Source: Candidatus Kryptonium sp. (lineage in GTDB: Bacteria > Bacteroidota > Ignavibacteria > Kryptoniales > Kryptoniaceae). Taken from it: DNA of 64,000 nucleotides. Of this stretch, positions 50,266-59,982 are shown piece after piece. A model generated the notes under the pieces. The model was not told where the DNA came from, made no database searches, and saw only the letters and a program-made list of their open reading frames with translations. Every line of letters begins with the position of its first letter. The stretch's first letter is position 1. The stretch covers positions 186,001 through 250,000 of the forward strand of contig JANXBN010000001.1 of the NCBI GenBank assembly GCA_025060635.1, read 5' to 3'. The position numbers were made by a program, and so were the translations under genes.

Positions 50266-53200
50266 TTGACATTTATCCTTTTTTGTTCAAAGATTGAATA
50301 TATAGTTGGAACGAGCACAAGTGTGATCAATGTTGAAAATGAAAGACCGCCAAGTACTGTTATCCCAAGAGCACGCCATAATTCAGAGCCTTCTCCTTTA
50401 AAAACTGCAAGCGGCAAGGTTCCAAGAATTGTCGTAAGCGTTGTCATTAAGACAGGGCGCAATCGTGTTTTACCAGCTGTTATTATAGCATCGTAAAGTT
50501 TATATCCACGGGCTCTTAAAAGATTTGTATAGTCAACGAGAACAATGGCATTGTTAACAACTATTCCAACAAGAATTATCAAACCCATAAAAGCTGTAAG
50601 ACCAAACGGAACTCCAAAAACAAGCAAACCTAAAACAACACCAGTGAACGCAAATGGAACTGCAAACATTATTACAAAAGGATGAAGTAGTGATTCAAAT
50701 TGAGCAGCCATTATAATGTATGTTAATATCACACCGAGAATCAGAACTTGGAAAAGATCTCGGAAAGATTTTGCTTGTTCTTCAACTTGACCCGCAAATC
50801 TTATCTCAACACCTGGTGGTATATCAATTTTTGAAATTCGCTCTTGCAAATCTCTTGTGACATCACCCAATGCTCTACCCTCAACATTTGCTCCAACTGT
50901 TATAATTCGCTGTCTGTCTCTGTGTTGAATTTCAATTGGAGAATAAGCCTCATAAATTCTTGCGACATCCTTTATCTTAATCACATTTCCGGAAATAGTG
51001 CGAACTGGAATTTCACTAATATACGAAATGCTATTTCTCAAGTCAGCGCCTGGCTGAATCGTTATATCGTATTCATCTCCGAGTTCTTTGTAAGTGGTTG
51101 CTTTAAGTCCATAGATGCTTGATCTAATTGTGCTTGCGATGATTGTTGTGTTAAGTCCGAGGGCGGAAGCTTTTTGTTTATCAATTTCAATCCTTATCTC
51201 TGGTGAGAGTCCACTTCTTCCGACCAGGACATCTTTTGCACCGGGGATTTTTTCAAGTTCTTCTCTAATTTTTTCCGCAACTTGTGCTGTTAAGTTTAAA
51301 TCAAAACCTACGACTTCAACCGTTAGAGGTTTTCCGCCACCGAAAAGCACCGCTTGAAAATCGGAGCCACGAGAGATTTCAAGTTTCTCAATTCCTGGGA
51401 TTAGCTCCGCTTTTTTTCTAAGTTTTTCAGCAATTTCTTCAATAGAAACACCTCTTTCCTTTAATGGAACTAACCTTGCACCAACCGTTACGACATTGTT
51501 TCCTTCAACTTGTCCAGTTATCGTTGCGAAACCTTGCTCTGTTGTTCCAGCTCTCATGAAAATATATCGTCGCCACTTTTCAGGTATCTCTTCAAGCATA
51601 ATCTTTTGCAATTGTTCCCCGACCTTTATCGTTTCATCAATTCGTGTTCCAATAGGTAATTGAGCAATTATTTGAATTTGCCCAGTATCGCTTGCTGGGA
51701 AAAAGTCAAAACCAACGAATCTAAATAACACAAATGAACCGAGAAACACAAACAAAGCAACGGACACAACTAAAATTTTATGCTTTAGAACCCAAGTTAT
51801 GGTCTTTTCGTAAAAGTTTTCTATTGCCTGAAACCATCTTTCGCTTTTATCAAAGAGATTGGAAAGCAATTTGCTCTTTATTCTTTCTTGTTTCTTGAGC
51901 CATTTTGAGGAAAGCGTTGGCGTTAAAGTCAGCGAAGCGATTAATGAAGTTAAAACCATCACGGTCACGAGGATTCCAAGCTCTCTAAACAAAAATCCGG
52001 CAACTCCAGTTAAAAACGCAAGCGGTAGAAATACAGCCACATTTGTAAGTGATGATGCTGAAATTGCAAGCCCAATTTCATTTGCAGCTATGACAGAAGC
52101 TACTTTTGGGTTTTCGCCACGCTCAATATGTCGTGTTATGTTTTCAAGAACAACTATAGCGTTGTCAACAACAATTCCTATAGCGATTGCAAGGGATGCA
52201 AGTGAGATTAAATTTATTGTTCCGCCAATTAGATATAAAGTGATGAAAGCAACTACAAGTGAGAAGGGGATCGTTAAAATTACTATCAAACTTGCCCTTA
52301 TCTTTCTTAGAAACAGAATGACGACAAGTATAACAAATATCGCACCATAAGAAACTGCATTGAGCAGGTTATTGATTGAATTTTTGATGAACTCAGAAGA
52401 GTCAAAAGCTATGTTAAGTTTTACATCTCTCGGTAGAGTTTTTTCAATTTCGGAAAGTGCTTTTTTAACTGCATCAACTACCTCAATTGTGTTCGCGGTT
52501 GCTTGCTTTTGAATGAAAAGTAAAACTCCTGGTTCATTATTTATTTTGACATATACGGTTTGCTCTTTTATCGTATCAATGACATCTGCAACATCTCTTA
52601 AATAAACGAGAGCACCTTGGTAATTACCAATCACAGCTGATTTGATTTCATCTATTGATTTAAATTCACCAGGAACTCGGACGCTGTATTCCTTCATTCC
52701 AACTTTAATTACACCTGCTGGCAAGGAAAAGTTTTCTGCGTTAAGTATTTGTGCTATCTGCGGAATTGTTAAGTTATAAGCCTCAAGTTTCTTCGGATCA
52801 ACTTTAACTAAAATTTCGCGCTGAGGTCCACCAACCGAAAATACTGAGCCAACTCCGGGAACTTGTCTTAATGGTTGAGCTATCTTGTCTTCTATGATTT
52901 TGTTGATCCCAGGATAGCTTTCGTTTGAGTTTATGCCGATTAACATGATCGGAAAAGTTGATGTGCTGAACTTAAAAATTGATGGTTCCTGAGCATCGTC
53001 AGGTAATCTTCTCTTTACCCTATCTATTGCGTCCCTTACATCATTTGTTGCTTCTGCGATGTTGGTTCCCCATCTGAAGTTTATAGTTATGATTGAAATG
53101 TTATCTTTTGAGCTTGATGTGACTTTTGTGACATTGTTTATCGTGCTAACTTCATCCTCAATGAGTTTCGTTACCTTTTGCTCTACATCTTCTGCTGAAG

Positions 53201-53360
53201 CGCCTGGATAAATCGTGACGACGCTTACCGCTGGTGGTTCAAGCTTTGGAAGCAGATCTATAGCAAGACGCGAAAGGGCGAAAGCCCCTAAAACTGCAAG
53301 GGCTATGTAAAACATTATAGTGCTAACGGGTCTATTTACAGATAATTTTGGTAAGCTCAT
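50262..53360 (-). CDS. RND efflux transporter, inner-membrane subunit (HAE1/AcrB type)
   Basis: 1032 residues with the 12-helix RND layout and two large periplasmic domains. 'LLPKLEPPAVSVVTIYPGASAEDVEQKVTKLIED' near the N-terminus, 'ASLAIAIGIVVDNAIVVLENI' in helix 4 (proton-relay Asp) and 'GLIILVGIVVNNAIVLVDY' in helix 10 are typical. A hydrophobe/amphiphile or multidrug role is likely. A CzcA-like metal role is less likely, because helix 4 lacks the usual DxxxD-E pattern. Operon order is tetR-tolC-mfp-rnd-PII. Confidence 0.94.
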   Translation of the reverse strand: MSLPKLSVNRPVSTIMFYIALAVLGAFALSRLAIDLLPKLEPPAVSVVTIYPGASAEDVEQKVTKLIEDEVSTINNVTKVTSSSKDNISIITINFRWGTNIAEATNDVRDAIDRVKRRLPDDAQEPSIFKFSTSTFPIMLIGINSNESYPGINKIIEDKIAQPLRQVPGVGSVFSVGGPQREILVKVDPKKLEAYNLTIPQIAQILNAENFSLPAGVIKVGMKEYSVRVPGEFKSIDEIKSAVIGNYQGALVYLRDVADVIDTIKEQTVYVKINNEPGVLLFIQKQATANTIEVVDAVKKALSEIEKTLPRDVKLNIAFDSSEFIKNSINNLLNAVSYGAIFVILVVILFLRKIRASLIVILTIPFSLVVAFITLYLIGGTINLISLASLAIAIGIVVDNAIVVLENITRHIERGENPKVASVIAANEIGLAISASSLTNVAVFLPLAFLTGVAGFLFRELGILVTVMVLTSLIASLTLTPTLSSKWLKKQERIKSKLLSNLFDKSERWFQAIENFYEKTITWVLKHKILVVSVALFVFLGSFVLFRFVGFDFFPASDTGQIQIIAQLPIGTRIDETIKVGEQLQKIMLEEIPEKWRRYIFMRAGTTEQGFATITGQVEGNNVVTVGARLVPLKERGVSIEEIAEKLRKKAELIPGIEKLEISRGSDFQAVLFGGGKPLTVEVVGFDLNLTAQVAEKIREELEKIPGAKDVLVGRSGLSPEIRIEIDKQKASALGLNTTIIASTIRSSIYGLKATTYKELGDEYDITIQPGADLRNSISYISEIPVRTISGNVIKIKDVARIYEAYSPIEIQHRDRQRIITVGANVEGRALGDVTRDLQERISKIDIPPGVEIRFAGQVEEQAKSFRDLFQVLILGVILTYIIMAAQFESLLHPFVIMFAVPFAFTGVVLGLLVFGVPFGLTAFMGLIILVGIVVNNAIVLVDYTNLLRARGYKLYDAIITAGKTRLRPVLMTTLTTILGTLPLAVFKGEGSELWRALGITVLGGLSFSTLITLVLVPTIYSIFEQKRINVK

Positions 53361-53380
53361 CTTTTGAACCTCCTGAATTT

Positions 53381-54421
53381 TTATTCAAATATTTTTAATT
53401 TTGTCCCATCTGAAAGTTTGGTTTGCCCAGATATCACAACTAATTCATTTTCGGAAACACCACTTAACACTTCAACTTCGCCATTAAACTTTTTCCCAAT
53501 TGTTATATTCCTTCTTACGGCAACATCTTTGTTAGCAACGAAGACATAGTTCACATTTGAACCAGGTAGAGGAACAACTGCGGATTCTGGGATAATGATC
53601 CCTTGACCGCGACCAACTTTTATTCTAACTCTTGCGAACATACCAGGTCTCAATAGAAGTTGAGAGTTTGGGACTTCAATTTCAGCGGTAAATGTCCTTG
53701 TGATTGCACTTACAGCGGGATTCTTCTGAACAACTTTCCCGATAAAAATTCTGTCTGGATATGCATCAATCACAACTTCAGCGGATTGATTTAGTTTTAT
53801 CAGCGGAAAATCTTTTTCAGCGATGTTTAATTTAATTTTCACGAGATCCATTCGCATAAGCGTAATTATACCTGGACTTCCACCTCCAGTTGGCACAAGC
53901 GTGAAAACTTCGCCTTCGTTCATTAGCTTTTCTGTCACTATTCCATCAAATGGCGCGCGGATTTGCGTGTTTGAAAGCATAAGTTCATATGAAGCCTTCG
54001 CAGCTTCATAATTTGCCTTTGCTCTTTCAAGTTGTTGTTCTGGGATTGAACCAGCTTCAAAAAGCGATTTCATTCTTTTATAATCAGATTCGGCAAGTTC
54101 AAACTGTATTTTTGCTTGTGTTAGCTGTTGGGTGTTCATTTGAACAAGAATTTGTCCCTCTCTCACGAAATCACCTTCCTTTACATAAATCTTTTCAATC
54201 GTTCCAGACATTTGTGCCCCAACTCTGGCTTTTTGATAAGGTTCAACTGTTCCAGCATATTCAAGCACAATATCATAATCTCGTTTTATCGCCTTTGCGA
54301 CCTTAACAGGGACTGCTTCATCAATAGGATCATTTGTCTTTTGGTTTTCATTTTTTGAAGCGCAACCATGTATGATTGTTAACATTGTTATTAAAAAAGT
54401 GCCTAATAGAATTTTCTTCAT
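53381..54421 (-). CDS. RND efflux periplasmic adaptor (membrane fusion protein), lipoprotein
   Basis: 346 residues. Lipobox near Cys20 ('TIIHGCAS'). Lipoyl-like halves 'EPYQKARVGAQMSGTIEKIYVKEGDFVREGQILVQMN' and 'IRAPFDGIVTEKLMNEGEVF' flank an alpha-hairpin (about 95-145). Beta-barrel and membrane-proximal domains follow. It bridges the RND pump and TolC. It lies 20 bases before the pump gene and overlaps tolC by four bases. Confidence 0.94.
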   Translation of the reverse strand: MKKILLGTFLITMLTIIHGCASKNENQKTNDPIDEAVPVKVAKAIKRDYDIVLEYAGTVEPYQKARVGAQMSGTIEKIYVKEGDFVREGQILVQMNTQQLTQAKIQFELAESDYKRMKSLFEAGSIPEQQLERAKANYEAAKASYELMLSNTQIRAPFDGIVTEKLMNEGEVFTLVPTGGGSPGIITLMRMDLVKIKLNIAEKDFPLIKLNQSAEVVIDAYPDRIFIGKVVQKNPAVSAITRTFTAEIEVPNSQLLLRPGMFARVRIKVGRGQGIIIPESAVVPLPGSNVNYVFVANKDVAVRRNITIGKKFNGEVEVLSGVSENELVVISGQTKLSDGTKLKIFE

Positions 54422-55746
54422 CTCTCCTCCAAATAGTTTGTTTTACCTGTTAATCTCTCAAGATCGCTCAGAGCAGTTAGATAATCGTAGATCGCCTGCT
54501 GGTAATTCAATCGCGCTTGCGCAAGATTTACCTCTGCATTGCTTACTTCAAGTTGTGTTCCAGCACCACTTTCAAATCTTTTTCTTGCTATTCTATAACC
54601 GAGTTCAGCAAGCTCAACAGCTTTCCTTTGAGCTTCAATTCTTTTTTTAGATTGCTCAATTTTGTATATGGTATTTTTCAATTCGTTTTCAAGTGCTTGT
54701 TTAGTGAAAATTAATCTTTCCATTGATTGCTGTAGCGATGTTTTTGCTTGTCCAATTCTGGCCTGAGTTCCGAAACCTCTGAAAATAGGAATTTGAATTT
54801 GCAATCCAACAAATGTCGTTCTTATCCATCTATACCGATTAAAGTTGAAATCATTTGCTTGCGCTTGGTATTGAAAATTCCCTATGAAGAAAAGCGAGGG
54901 AAGATGTCCAGATAATTCAAGTGAGACAATATCCTTTGAAAGATCAACTTGGTATTCTACTTGTTTTAGTTCAGGATTGTGTTCAAGTAGGTCTTTAAAC
55001 AATTGAGTGTAATCAATATCCTCAAAATTGTCAGCCTTCAATTCACCCATCACATCTATGTCTTCTTTGACATCAATTCCGATCACAAGTTTGAGAGCAT
55101 TTTTCGCAAGCTCAAGATTATTTTCCGATTGAATGAGCAGTGGTTGTAAGTTTTGATATTGAACTTGTGCGTTAATGTAATCATATTCAGAAGCAACACC
55201 TTGACGATACATTTTTTCAACATTTTTCAAATTGTCTTCAGCAAGTTCAATTCTCATTTGAGTTATTTTAAGGGCTTCTTTTGCAAGTAAGACAGCGTAG
55301 AAAGCTTTTTTGACATCACTTATCGTTTTAAGATACGCGCTTTTGTAAGTTTGCTCGGCAATCATTCGTCCTTTGTTTGCCGTTTTTATACTTGCGTAAA
55401 CAGCCCATGAAAAAATGGGCATTTGAAGATTGAGCGAACCAATGTAGGAATTATCAAATCCTATCTCAATTACTCCACCGGTTAGTCTTCCAAATGGTGA
55501 ATCGGGTGGAAGAAACAACACTGGCTTTTTCAAATATCTTGAATAACTTCCAGAAGCACTAATTTGCGGGATCAAAGCAGATCGCGCTTCTACAAGTTTC
55601 TCATCTGACTTGACAAGCTCAAGTCGTGCAATTTTCACTTGGTTGTTATTTTCAAGTGCGATTTTTATCGCATCATCAATAGTTAATATCTTTGATTGCG
55701 CCAACAAAAAAGCGGGGAAAATAAGTAAAAATATCAGTCGCTTCAT
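54418..55746 (-). CDS. TolC-family outer-membrane efflux protein
   Basis: 442 residues with signal peptide (about 1-16). Two structural repeats of coiled helices, 'ALENNNQVKIARLELVKSDEKLVEARSALIPQISASGSY' in the first and 'LLEHNPELKQVEYQVDLSKDIVSLELSGHLPSLFFIGNF' in the second, are typical. The C-terminal helix 'NAEVNLAQARLNYQQAIYDYLTALSDLERLTG' is highly characteristic. It provides the outer-membrane channel for this pump. Confidence 0.95.
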   Translation of the reverse strand: MKRLIFLLIFPAFLLAQSKILTIDDAIKIALENNNQVKIARLELVKSDEKLVEARSALIPQISASGSYSRYLKKPVLFLPPDSPFGRLTGGVIEIGFDNSYIGSLNLQMPIFSWAVYASIKTANKGRMIAEQTYKSAYLKTISDVKKAFYAVLLAKEALKITQMRIELAEDNLKNVEKMYRQGVASEYDYINAQVQYQNLQPLLIQSENNLELAKNALKLVIGIDVKEDIDVMGELKADNFEDIDYTQLFKDLLEHNPELKQVEYQVDLSKDIVSLELSGHLPSLFFIGNFQYQAQANDFNFNRYRWIRTTFVGLQIQIPIFRGFGTQARIGQAKTSLQQSMERLIFTKQALENELKNTIYKIEQSKKRIEAQRKAVELAELGYRIARKRFESGAGTQLEVSNAEVNLAQARLNYQQAIYDYLTALSDLERLTGKTNYLEER

Positions 55747-55759
55747 GTTTTTGTCTTAT

Positions 55760-56380
55760 TTATTTTTTTGAGATTCCGTCAAAAATTATTGTAAGAATCG
55801 TATCAACCATTTCCTCGGGTTTCATATCAATTCCGTTTTCGGTTAGACAGCCGTAAATTATGTCTCTTAACATTCCGTTAAAAGCTATTATGACGATGTT
55901 TGGGTTTATGTTTTTCAATTTCCCAGTTTTTATATCTGCCTTGATGATATCAGTAAGCGTTTTTGAGATTTGATGAAGTCGTTCCATGACATAATTTTTC
56001 GTCGTTTCCTTTTCTTCAGCTTCCATCTGCATGATTGCCTGCATCATCACAAGGAAGGAATATCGGTTTTCAATTAAAAAGAAATGAACAAGTTTTAAAG
56101 CATATGTTCTTAATTTCTCTTTAGCATCACCTTTGTGAGCTCGTGCTTCATCTGCAAACGATTGAACCTTGTCAAATAGGCTTTTCAAGATCTCATCAAA
56201 AAGTTGTTTCTTGCTTGAAAAGTAGAAATAGATAGCACCTTTGCTAAACTGTGCGTGTTCTGCTATTTCCTCAATCGTCGTGTCCTTGTATCCCTTTTTG
56301 CCGAACAAGTAGAGCGCTGACTCAATTATTTCCTGTTTGTGTCGTTCTCTTATTATTTCACGCCTTTTTGACTTTGACAT
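55760..56380 (-). CDS. TetR-family transcriptional regulator of the efflux operon
   Basis: 206 residues. N-terminal helix-turn-helix 'IIESALYLFGKKGYKDTTIEEIAEHAQFSKGAIYFYFSSKKQLFDEIL'. The helical ligand domain resembles AcrR/FadR-like regulators. It is the first gene of the operon, 13 bases before tolC, and is preceded by repeated TTTGAC boxes that overlap its promoter. It should repress the whole pump operon until a pump substrate binds. Confidence 0.93.
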   Translation of the reverse strand: MSKSKRREIIRERHKQEIIESALYLFGKKGYKDTTIEEIAEHAQFSKGAIYFYFSSKKQLFDEILKSLFDKVQSFADEARAHKGDAKEKLRTYALKLVHFFLIENRYSFLVMMQAIMQMEAEEKETTKNYVMERLHQISKTLTDIIKADIKTGKLKNINPNIVIIAFNGMLRDIIYGCLTENGIDMKPEEMVDTILTIIFDGISKK

Positions 56381-56409
56381 TTTAAGATTTTTTAAGTTTT
56401 AACTGACTA

Positions 56410-56438
56410 AATATAATACATTTTGACCGAAAAGTCAA
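56410..56438 (-). promoter_or_regulatory. Promoter of the tetR-efflux operon
   Basis: On the minus strand: TTGACT (56438-56433), 17 bases, TATATT (56415-56410), about 30 bases before the tetR ATG. The -35 and spacer are covered by the inverted repeat at 56422-56439. Confidence 0.65.
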
Positions 56439-56466
56439 ATTTTGACTAACTATGTTTAAATTTGAC
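56422..56466. promoter_or_regulatory. TTTGAC operator array between tetR and mnmE
   Basis: TTTGAC occurs at 56422, 56441 and 56461 in one orientation, spaced 19 and 20 bases, close to two helical turns. GTCAAA at 56434 forms an inverted repeat with the first copy (TTTGAC-6-GTCAAA). The inverted pair overlaps the tetR promoter, so it is the most likely TetR operator. The additional copies may allow cooperative binding. Confidence 0.55.
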
Positions 56467-56590
56467 TCATTAGTTTAACAAAGCGAGGCTGCGATATACT
56501 TTGGCGCTGGCAAATCTTGTCTCTTTTTGATTTTAAAGGACTAATTTTTTAAATTGAAATAAACCAATCAAACTTTTTACTCCAGGAGAA

Positions 56591-57985
56591 ATGAAATATC
56601 TTGAGGATACAATCGCTGCGATTTCAACAGCGATTGGGGAAGCAGGAATTTCTGTTATAAGGATAAGTGGAAAGGACGCGATAAAGATTGCAGATAAAGT
56701 TTTCAGAGGTAAGAGAAAACTTGAGGAAGTTAAATCTCACACTGCACATTATGGAAGCTTGGTTGACTTAAGTGGGAAAGTAGTTGACTATGTGGTTGCA
56801 ACTGTTTTTAGGGCGCCTCACTCATATACTGGTGAGGATGTCGTTGAGATAAGTTGTCATGGTGGGATCTTTGTTACGAGGAAAGTCCTTGAAGCAATTC
56901 TTGAAGCTGGAGCGCGCCTCGCTCAACCGGGCGAGTTCACAAAGAGAGCTTTTTTGAATGGTAAAATTGATTTATCTCAAGCAGAGGCGATAGCTGATTT
57001 GATTCGGTCGGCGACAGATCTTGCTTATCAGAGTTCACTTTCTCAACTTGAGGGTTCGCTTTCACGAAAGATAAAAAAGATGCGTGAGGAATTGATAAAT
57101 CTATGTTCGCTTGTTGAGCTTGAACTTGATTTTGCAGATGAGGATCTTGAATTCGTTGACAAACCAGAACTTGCCAGCAAGATCAGAAGCGCTATATCTG
57201 AAATTGAAGAATTGATAGAGACTTTCAAATATGGTAAAATTTATCGTGAGGGAATAAAGGTCGTCATCGCAGGGAAACCAAATGCTGGAAAATCAAGTTT
57301 ACTAAATGCGCTGTTAAATGAAAACAGGGCGATCGTCAGCGATATACCAGGAACGACGAGAGACATAATTGAGGAAAGTTTAAACATAGATGGCGTTCTT
57401 TTCAGAGTTATAGATACAGCAGGTTTAAGGGAAACATACGATGTAATTGAACAAGAAGGAGTTAGAAGAGCGGAAGAACAGTTGAAAAAATCGGATATGA
57501 TCTTGCTTGTAATAGATTCAACTGATGAGATCAATGAAAGTGATATGCGACTTTATCACAGGGTTTTAAATCTTGCAGCAAATGAAGCGAGAAAATGCAT
57601 AGTTGTATTTAACAAAGTTGATCTTTTAAATGGCAAAGGACTTCAGACGGAAAAAATGTTTGAAGATTTTCCTGTTGTTCATATATCCGCTTTAACAGGA
57701 CATGGACTTGATAAGCTTAAAAAAATTATGGTTGAGCAATCTTTCCTTGGGACGAACAGGACAGATGCAAGCGTTGTTGTTACCAATGTAAGACATCGTG
57801 ATGCTCTTGTAAAGGCGAAGCAAAGTTTGCTTTACGCTCTCAAATCGCTTGAAGAAGGAATGAGTGGAGATCTTGTTGCGGTGGATTTAAGATCCGCTTT
57901 AAATCACCTTGGTGAGATAATTGGAGAAGTCACAACAGATGACATTTTAAACAACATTTTCTCAAAGTTTTGTATCGGTAAATAA
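56591..57985 (+). CDS. mnmE: tRNA modification GTPase MnmE (TrmE)
   Basis: 464 residues. N-terminal tetrahydrofolate-binding domain ('TIAAISTAIGEAGISVIRISG'), helical domain, inserted G domain with Walker A 'GKPNAGKS' (228-235), 'DTAG', 'NKVD', and the C-terminal 'CIGK' motif with the catalytic Cys. With MnmG it installs the carboxymethylaminomethyl group on U34 of tRNA. AGGAGA precedes the ATG. It heads the mnmE-mnmG-rsmG run. Confidence 0.97.
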   Translation: MKYLEDTIAAISTAIGEAGISVIRISGKDAIKIADKVFRGKRKLEEVKSHTAHYGSLVDLSGKVVDYVVATVFRAPHSYTGEDVVEISCHGGIFVTRKVLEAILEAGARLAQPGEFTKRAFLNGKIDLSQAEAIADLIRSATDLAYQSSLSQLEGSLSRKIKKMREELINLCSLVELELDFADEDLEFVDKPELASKIRSAISEIEELIETFKYGKIYREGIKVVIAGKPNAGKSSLLNALLNENRAIVSDIPGTTRDIIEESLNIDGVLFRVIDTAGLRETYDVIEQEGVRRAEEQLKKSDMILLVIDSTDEINESDMRLYHRVLNLAANEARKCIVVFNKVDLLNGKGLQTEKMFEDFPVVHISALTGHGLDKLKKIMVEQSFLGTNRTDASVVVTNVRHRDALVKAKQSLLYALKSLEEGMSGDLVAVDLRSALNHLGEIIGEVTTDDILNNIFSKFCIGK

Positions 57986-57990
57986 AAAAG

Positions 57991-58006
57991 TGTTTCACGT
58001 GAAACA
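57991..58006. promoter_or_regulatory. parS: parS site (ParB-binding), copy 1
   Basis: tgtttcacgtgaaaca, a perfect 16-bp palindrome identical to the conserved bacterial parS consensus. It lies in the mnmE-mnmG gap, 6 bases after the mnmE stop. Confidence 0.93.
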
Positions 58007-58035
58007 TTTTGAAAACAAATTTTTCAAAAGAAGCG

Positions 58036-59925
58036 ATGATAATAAATCCAACCATAGATGAAATTTACGATGTCATAGTCGTCGGTGGCGGTCATGCTGG
58101 AATAGAAGCAGCTCTTGCTTCCGCAAGAATGGGAATGAAAACACTCCTGATGACCATGGATATAACTGCTATAGGGCGAATGTCCTGCAATCCAGCAGTT
58201 GGCGGAACCGCTAAGGGACATTTAGTAAGGGAAATTGACGCTCTCGGCGGAGAAATAGGTAAGATCGCAGATGCAACAGCAATTCAGTATAGAGTTTTAA
58301 ATAAGTCCAAAGGTCCTGCGGTATGGTCATTAAGGACTCAGAACGATCGCGAAATGTATTCAATAGAAGCAAGAAAGAGGGTAGAAGCACAAGAAGGACT
58401 TGATATAATGCAAGATGTCGTGACGGATATCTTTGTAGAAAATGGCAAAGTTGTCGGAGTTAGAACAGGACTTGATATTAAAATCGCTTGCAAGGCTTTG
58501 ATAATTGCAGCAGGTACATTTTTAAATGGTAAGATGTATACTGGACTTATTAGTAGAGTTGGAGGAAGATTTGGAGAACCTGCAGCGACCGGGCTCACCG
58601 AATCTTTAGAGAAACTTGGATTCGTAAGTGGAAGGTTGAAAACAGGAACTCCACCAAGGATAGATGCAAGAACAGTTGATTATTCAAAAGTTCAAGTTGA
58701 ACCTGGTGATCCTGATGCTGAACCATTTTCGTTTCAAACGAAGGAAATCATTAAAGACCAAATCCCTTGTTATTTAACTTATACGAACGAAGAAACTCAT
58801 AAAATTCTTGAAAAAGGTTTTGTTCGTTCTCCACTTTTCACAGGGCTTATAAAAGGTAGAGGTCCGAGATACTGCCCATCAATTGAAGACAAAGTTTATC
58901 GCTTTAGAGATAAAGAAAGACATCAAATTTTCCTTGAGCCAGAGGGAAGAGATACGCATGTTATGTATGTCAATGGTTTCTCAACAAGTTTGCCTGTTGA
59001 AATTCAACTTGAAGGTTTAAAATCAATACCTGGGCTTGAAAATGTAAAAATGCTTCGCCCTGGATATGCCGTTGAATATGACTTCTTCCCACCTCATCAA
59101 TTGAAATTGACGCTTGAAACAAAACTTGTTGAGGGACTTTACTTTGCTGGACAAATAAACGGGACTTCCGGCTACGAAGAAGCAGCTGCGCAGGGGATAA
59201 TCGCTGGAATAAACGCAGCTCTTAAAATCAAAGGTGAAGGTGAGTTTATCCTCAAGCGTAGCGAAGCTTACATCGGAGTTTTAATTGATGACTTGATAAA
59301 TAAAGGGACAGATGAGCCTTATAGAATGTTTACATCAAGAGCTGAATACAGATTGATGTTGAGACAAGATAATGCGGATAGACGGTTGATGAAATATGGT
59401 TATAAGTTTGGTCTTATCCCGTCAGATGTTTATCAAAGATTGCTTGAAAAAGAGGAAATGATCAAAGAAGCGCTTTACTTTATCAAGAACAGAAGCGTCA
59501 AACCATCTGAAGTCAATTCCTATCTTGAGAGGATAGGTTCAAAACAGCTTGAACAAAATGAAAAGCTTGAGCAAATAATAAAAAGACCTGAAGTGAATAT
59601 ATCTGAACTTTTTGAGCTTGAGGCATTTAAATCCGACACCATCTTGCAAAAAGTTTTGAGAAGGAAAGATGTTTTGCGACAAGTTGAAATTGAAATAAAA
59701 TACGAAGGATACATTCAAAGACAGCTTGAGGAAATAGAGAAATTTGAAAAATACGAATCAATGGAGATTCCAGAGGATTTTGATTATACAAAGGTAAAAT
59801 CGCTTTCGGCGGAAGGGAGAGAAAAATTAATGAAGGTAAGGCCAAGGTCTATAGGTCAAGCCTCGCGAATTTCAGGTGTTTCGCCAGCTGACATTTCAGT
59901 GTTGATGGTCTATTTGAAAGGTTAA
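58036..59925 (+). CDS. mnmG: tRNA uridine-5-carboxymethylaminomethyl modification enzyme MnmG (GidA)
   Basis: 629 residues from ATG 58036; an in-frame TTG at 58009 would add 9 residues beginning right after parS. FAD motif '[19 protein letters not shown]', '[26 protein letters not shown]', 'PPRID', '[23 protein letters not shown]' and the C-terminal helical domain ending '[14 protein letters not shown]' are all present. It forms the tRNA-U34 modifying complex with MnmE. Confidence 0.97.
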   Translation: MIINPTIDEIYDVIVVGGGHAGIEAALASARMGMKTLLMTMDITAIGRMSCNPAVGGTAKGHLVREIDALGGEIGKIADATAIQYRVLNKSKGPAVWSLRTQNDREMYSIEARKRVEAQEGLDIMQDVVTDIFVENGKVVGVRTGLDIKIACKALIIAAGTFLNGKMYTGLISRVGGRFGEPAATGLTESLEKLGFVSGRLKTGTPPRIDARTVDYSKVQVEPGDPDAEPFSFQTKEIIKDQIPCYLTYTNEETHKILEKGFVRSPLFTGLIKGRGPRYCPSIEDKVYRFRDKERHQIFLEPEGRDTHVMYVNGFSTSLPVEIQLEGLKSIPGLENVKMLRPGYAVEYDFFPPHQLKLTLETKLVEGLYFAGQINGTSGYEEAAAQGIIAGINAALKIKGEGEFILKRSEAYIGVLIDDLINKGTDEPYRMFTSRAEYRLMLRQDNADRRLMKYGYKFGLIPSDVYQRLLEKEEMIKEALYFIKNRSVKPSEVNSYLERIGSKQLEQNEKLEQIIKRPEVNISELFELEAFKSDTILQKVLRRKDVLRQVEIEIKYEGYIQRQLEEIEKFEKYESMEIPEDFDYTKVKSLSAEGREKLMKVRPRSIGQASRISGVSPADISVLMVYLKG

Positions 59926-59928
59926 AAG

Positions 59929-59944
59929 TGTTTCACGTGAAACA
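59929..59944. promoter_or_regulatory. parS: parS site (ParB-binding), copy 2
   Basis: Same 16-bp palindrome as at 57991, beginning 4 bases after the mnmG stop. The flanks also match the first copy (aaaag before, tttt after), so the identity extends over about 25 bases. Confidence 0.93.
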
Positions 59945-59982
59945 TTTTTGGTTTGAGATTTAAGTTAAAAACCGTTGCACCG

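Noticed and set aside
51859-52350. Plus-strand open frame of 163 codons
   Set aside because: It is antisense to the RND transporter, whose reading frame is unambiguous.
56495-56500. TATACT as a -10 box for mnmE
   Set aside because: No acceptable -35 box lies 16-18 bases upstream, so I do not list it as a promoter.
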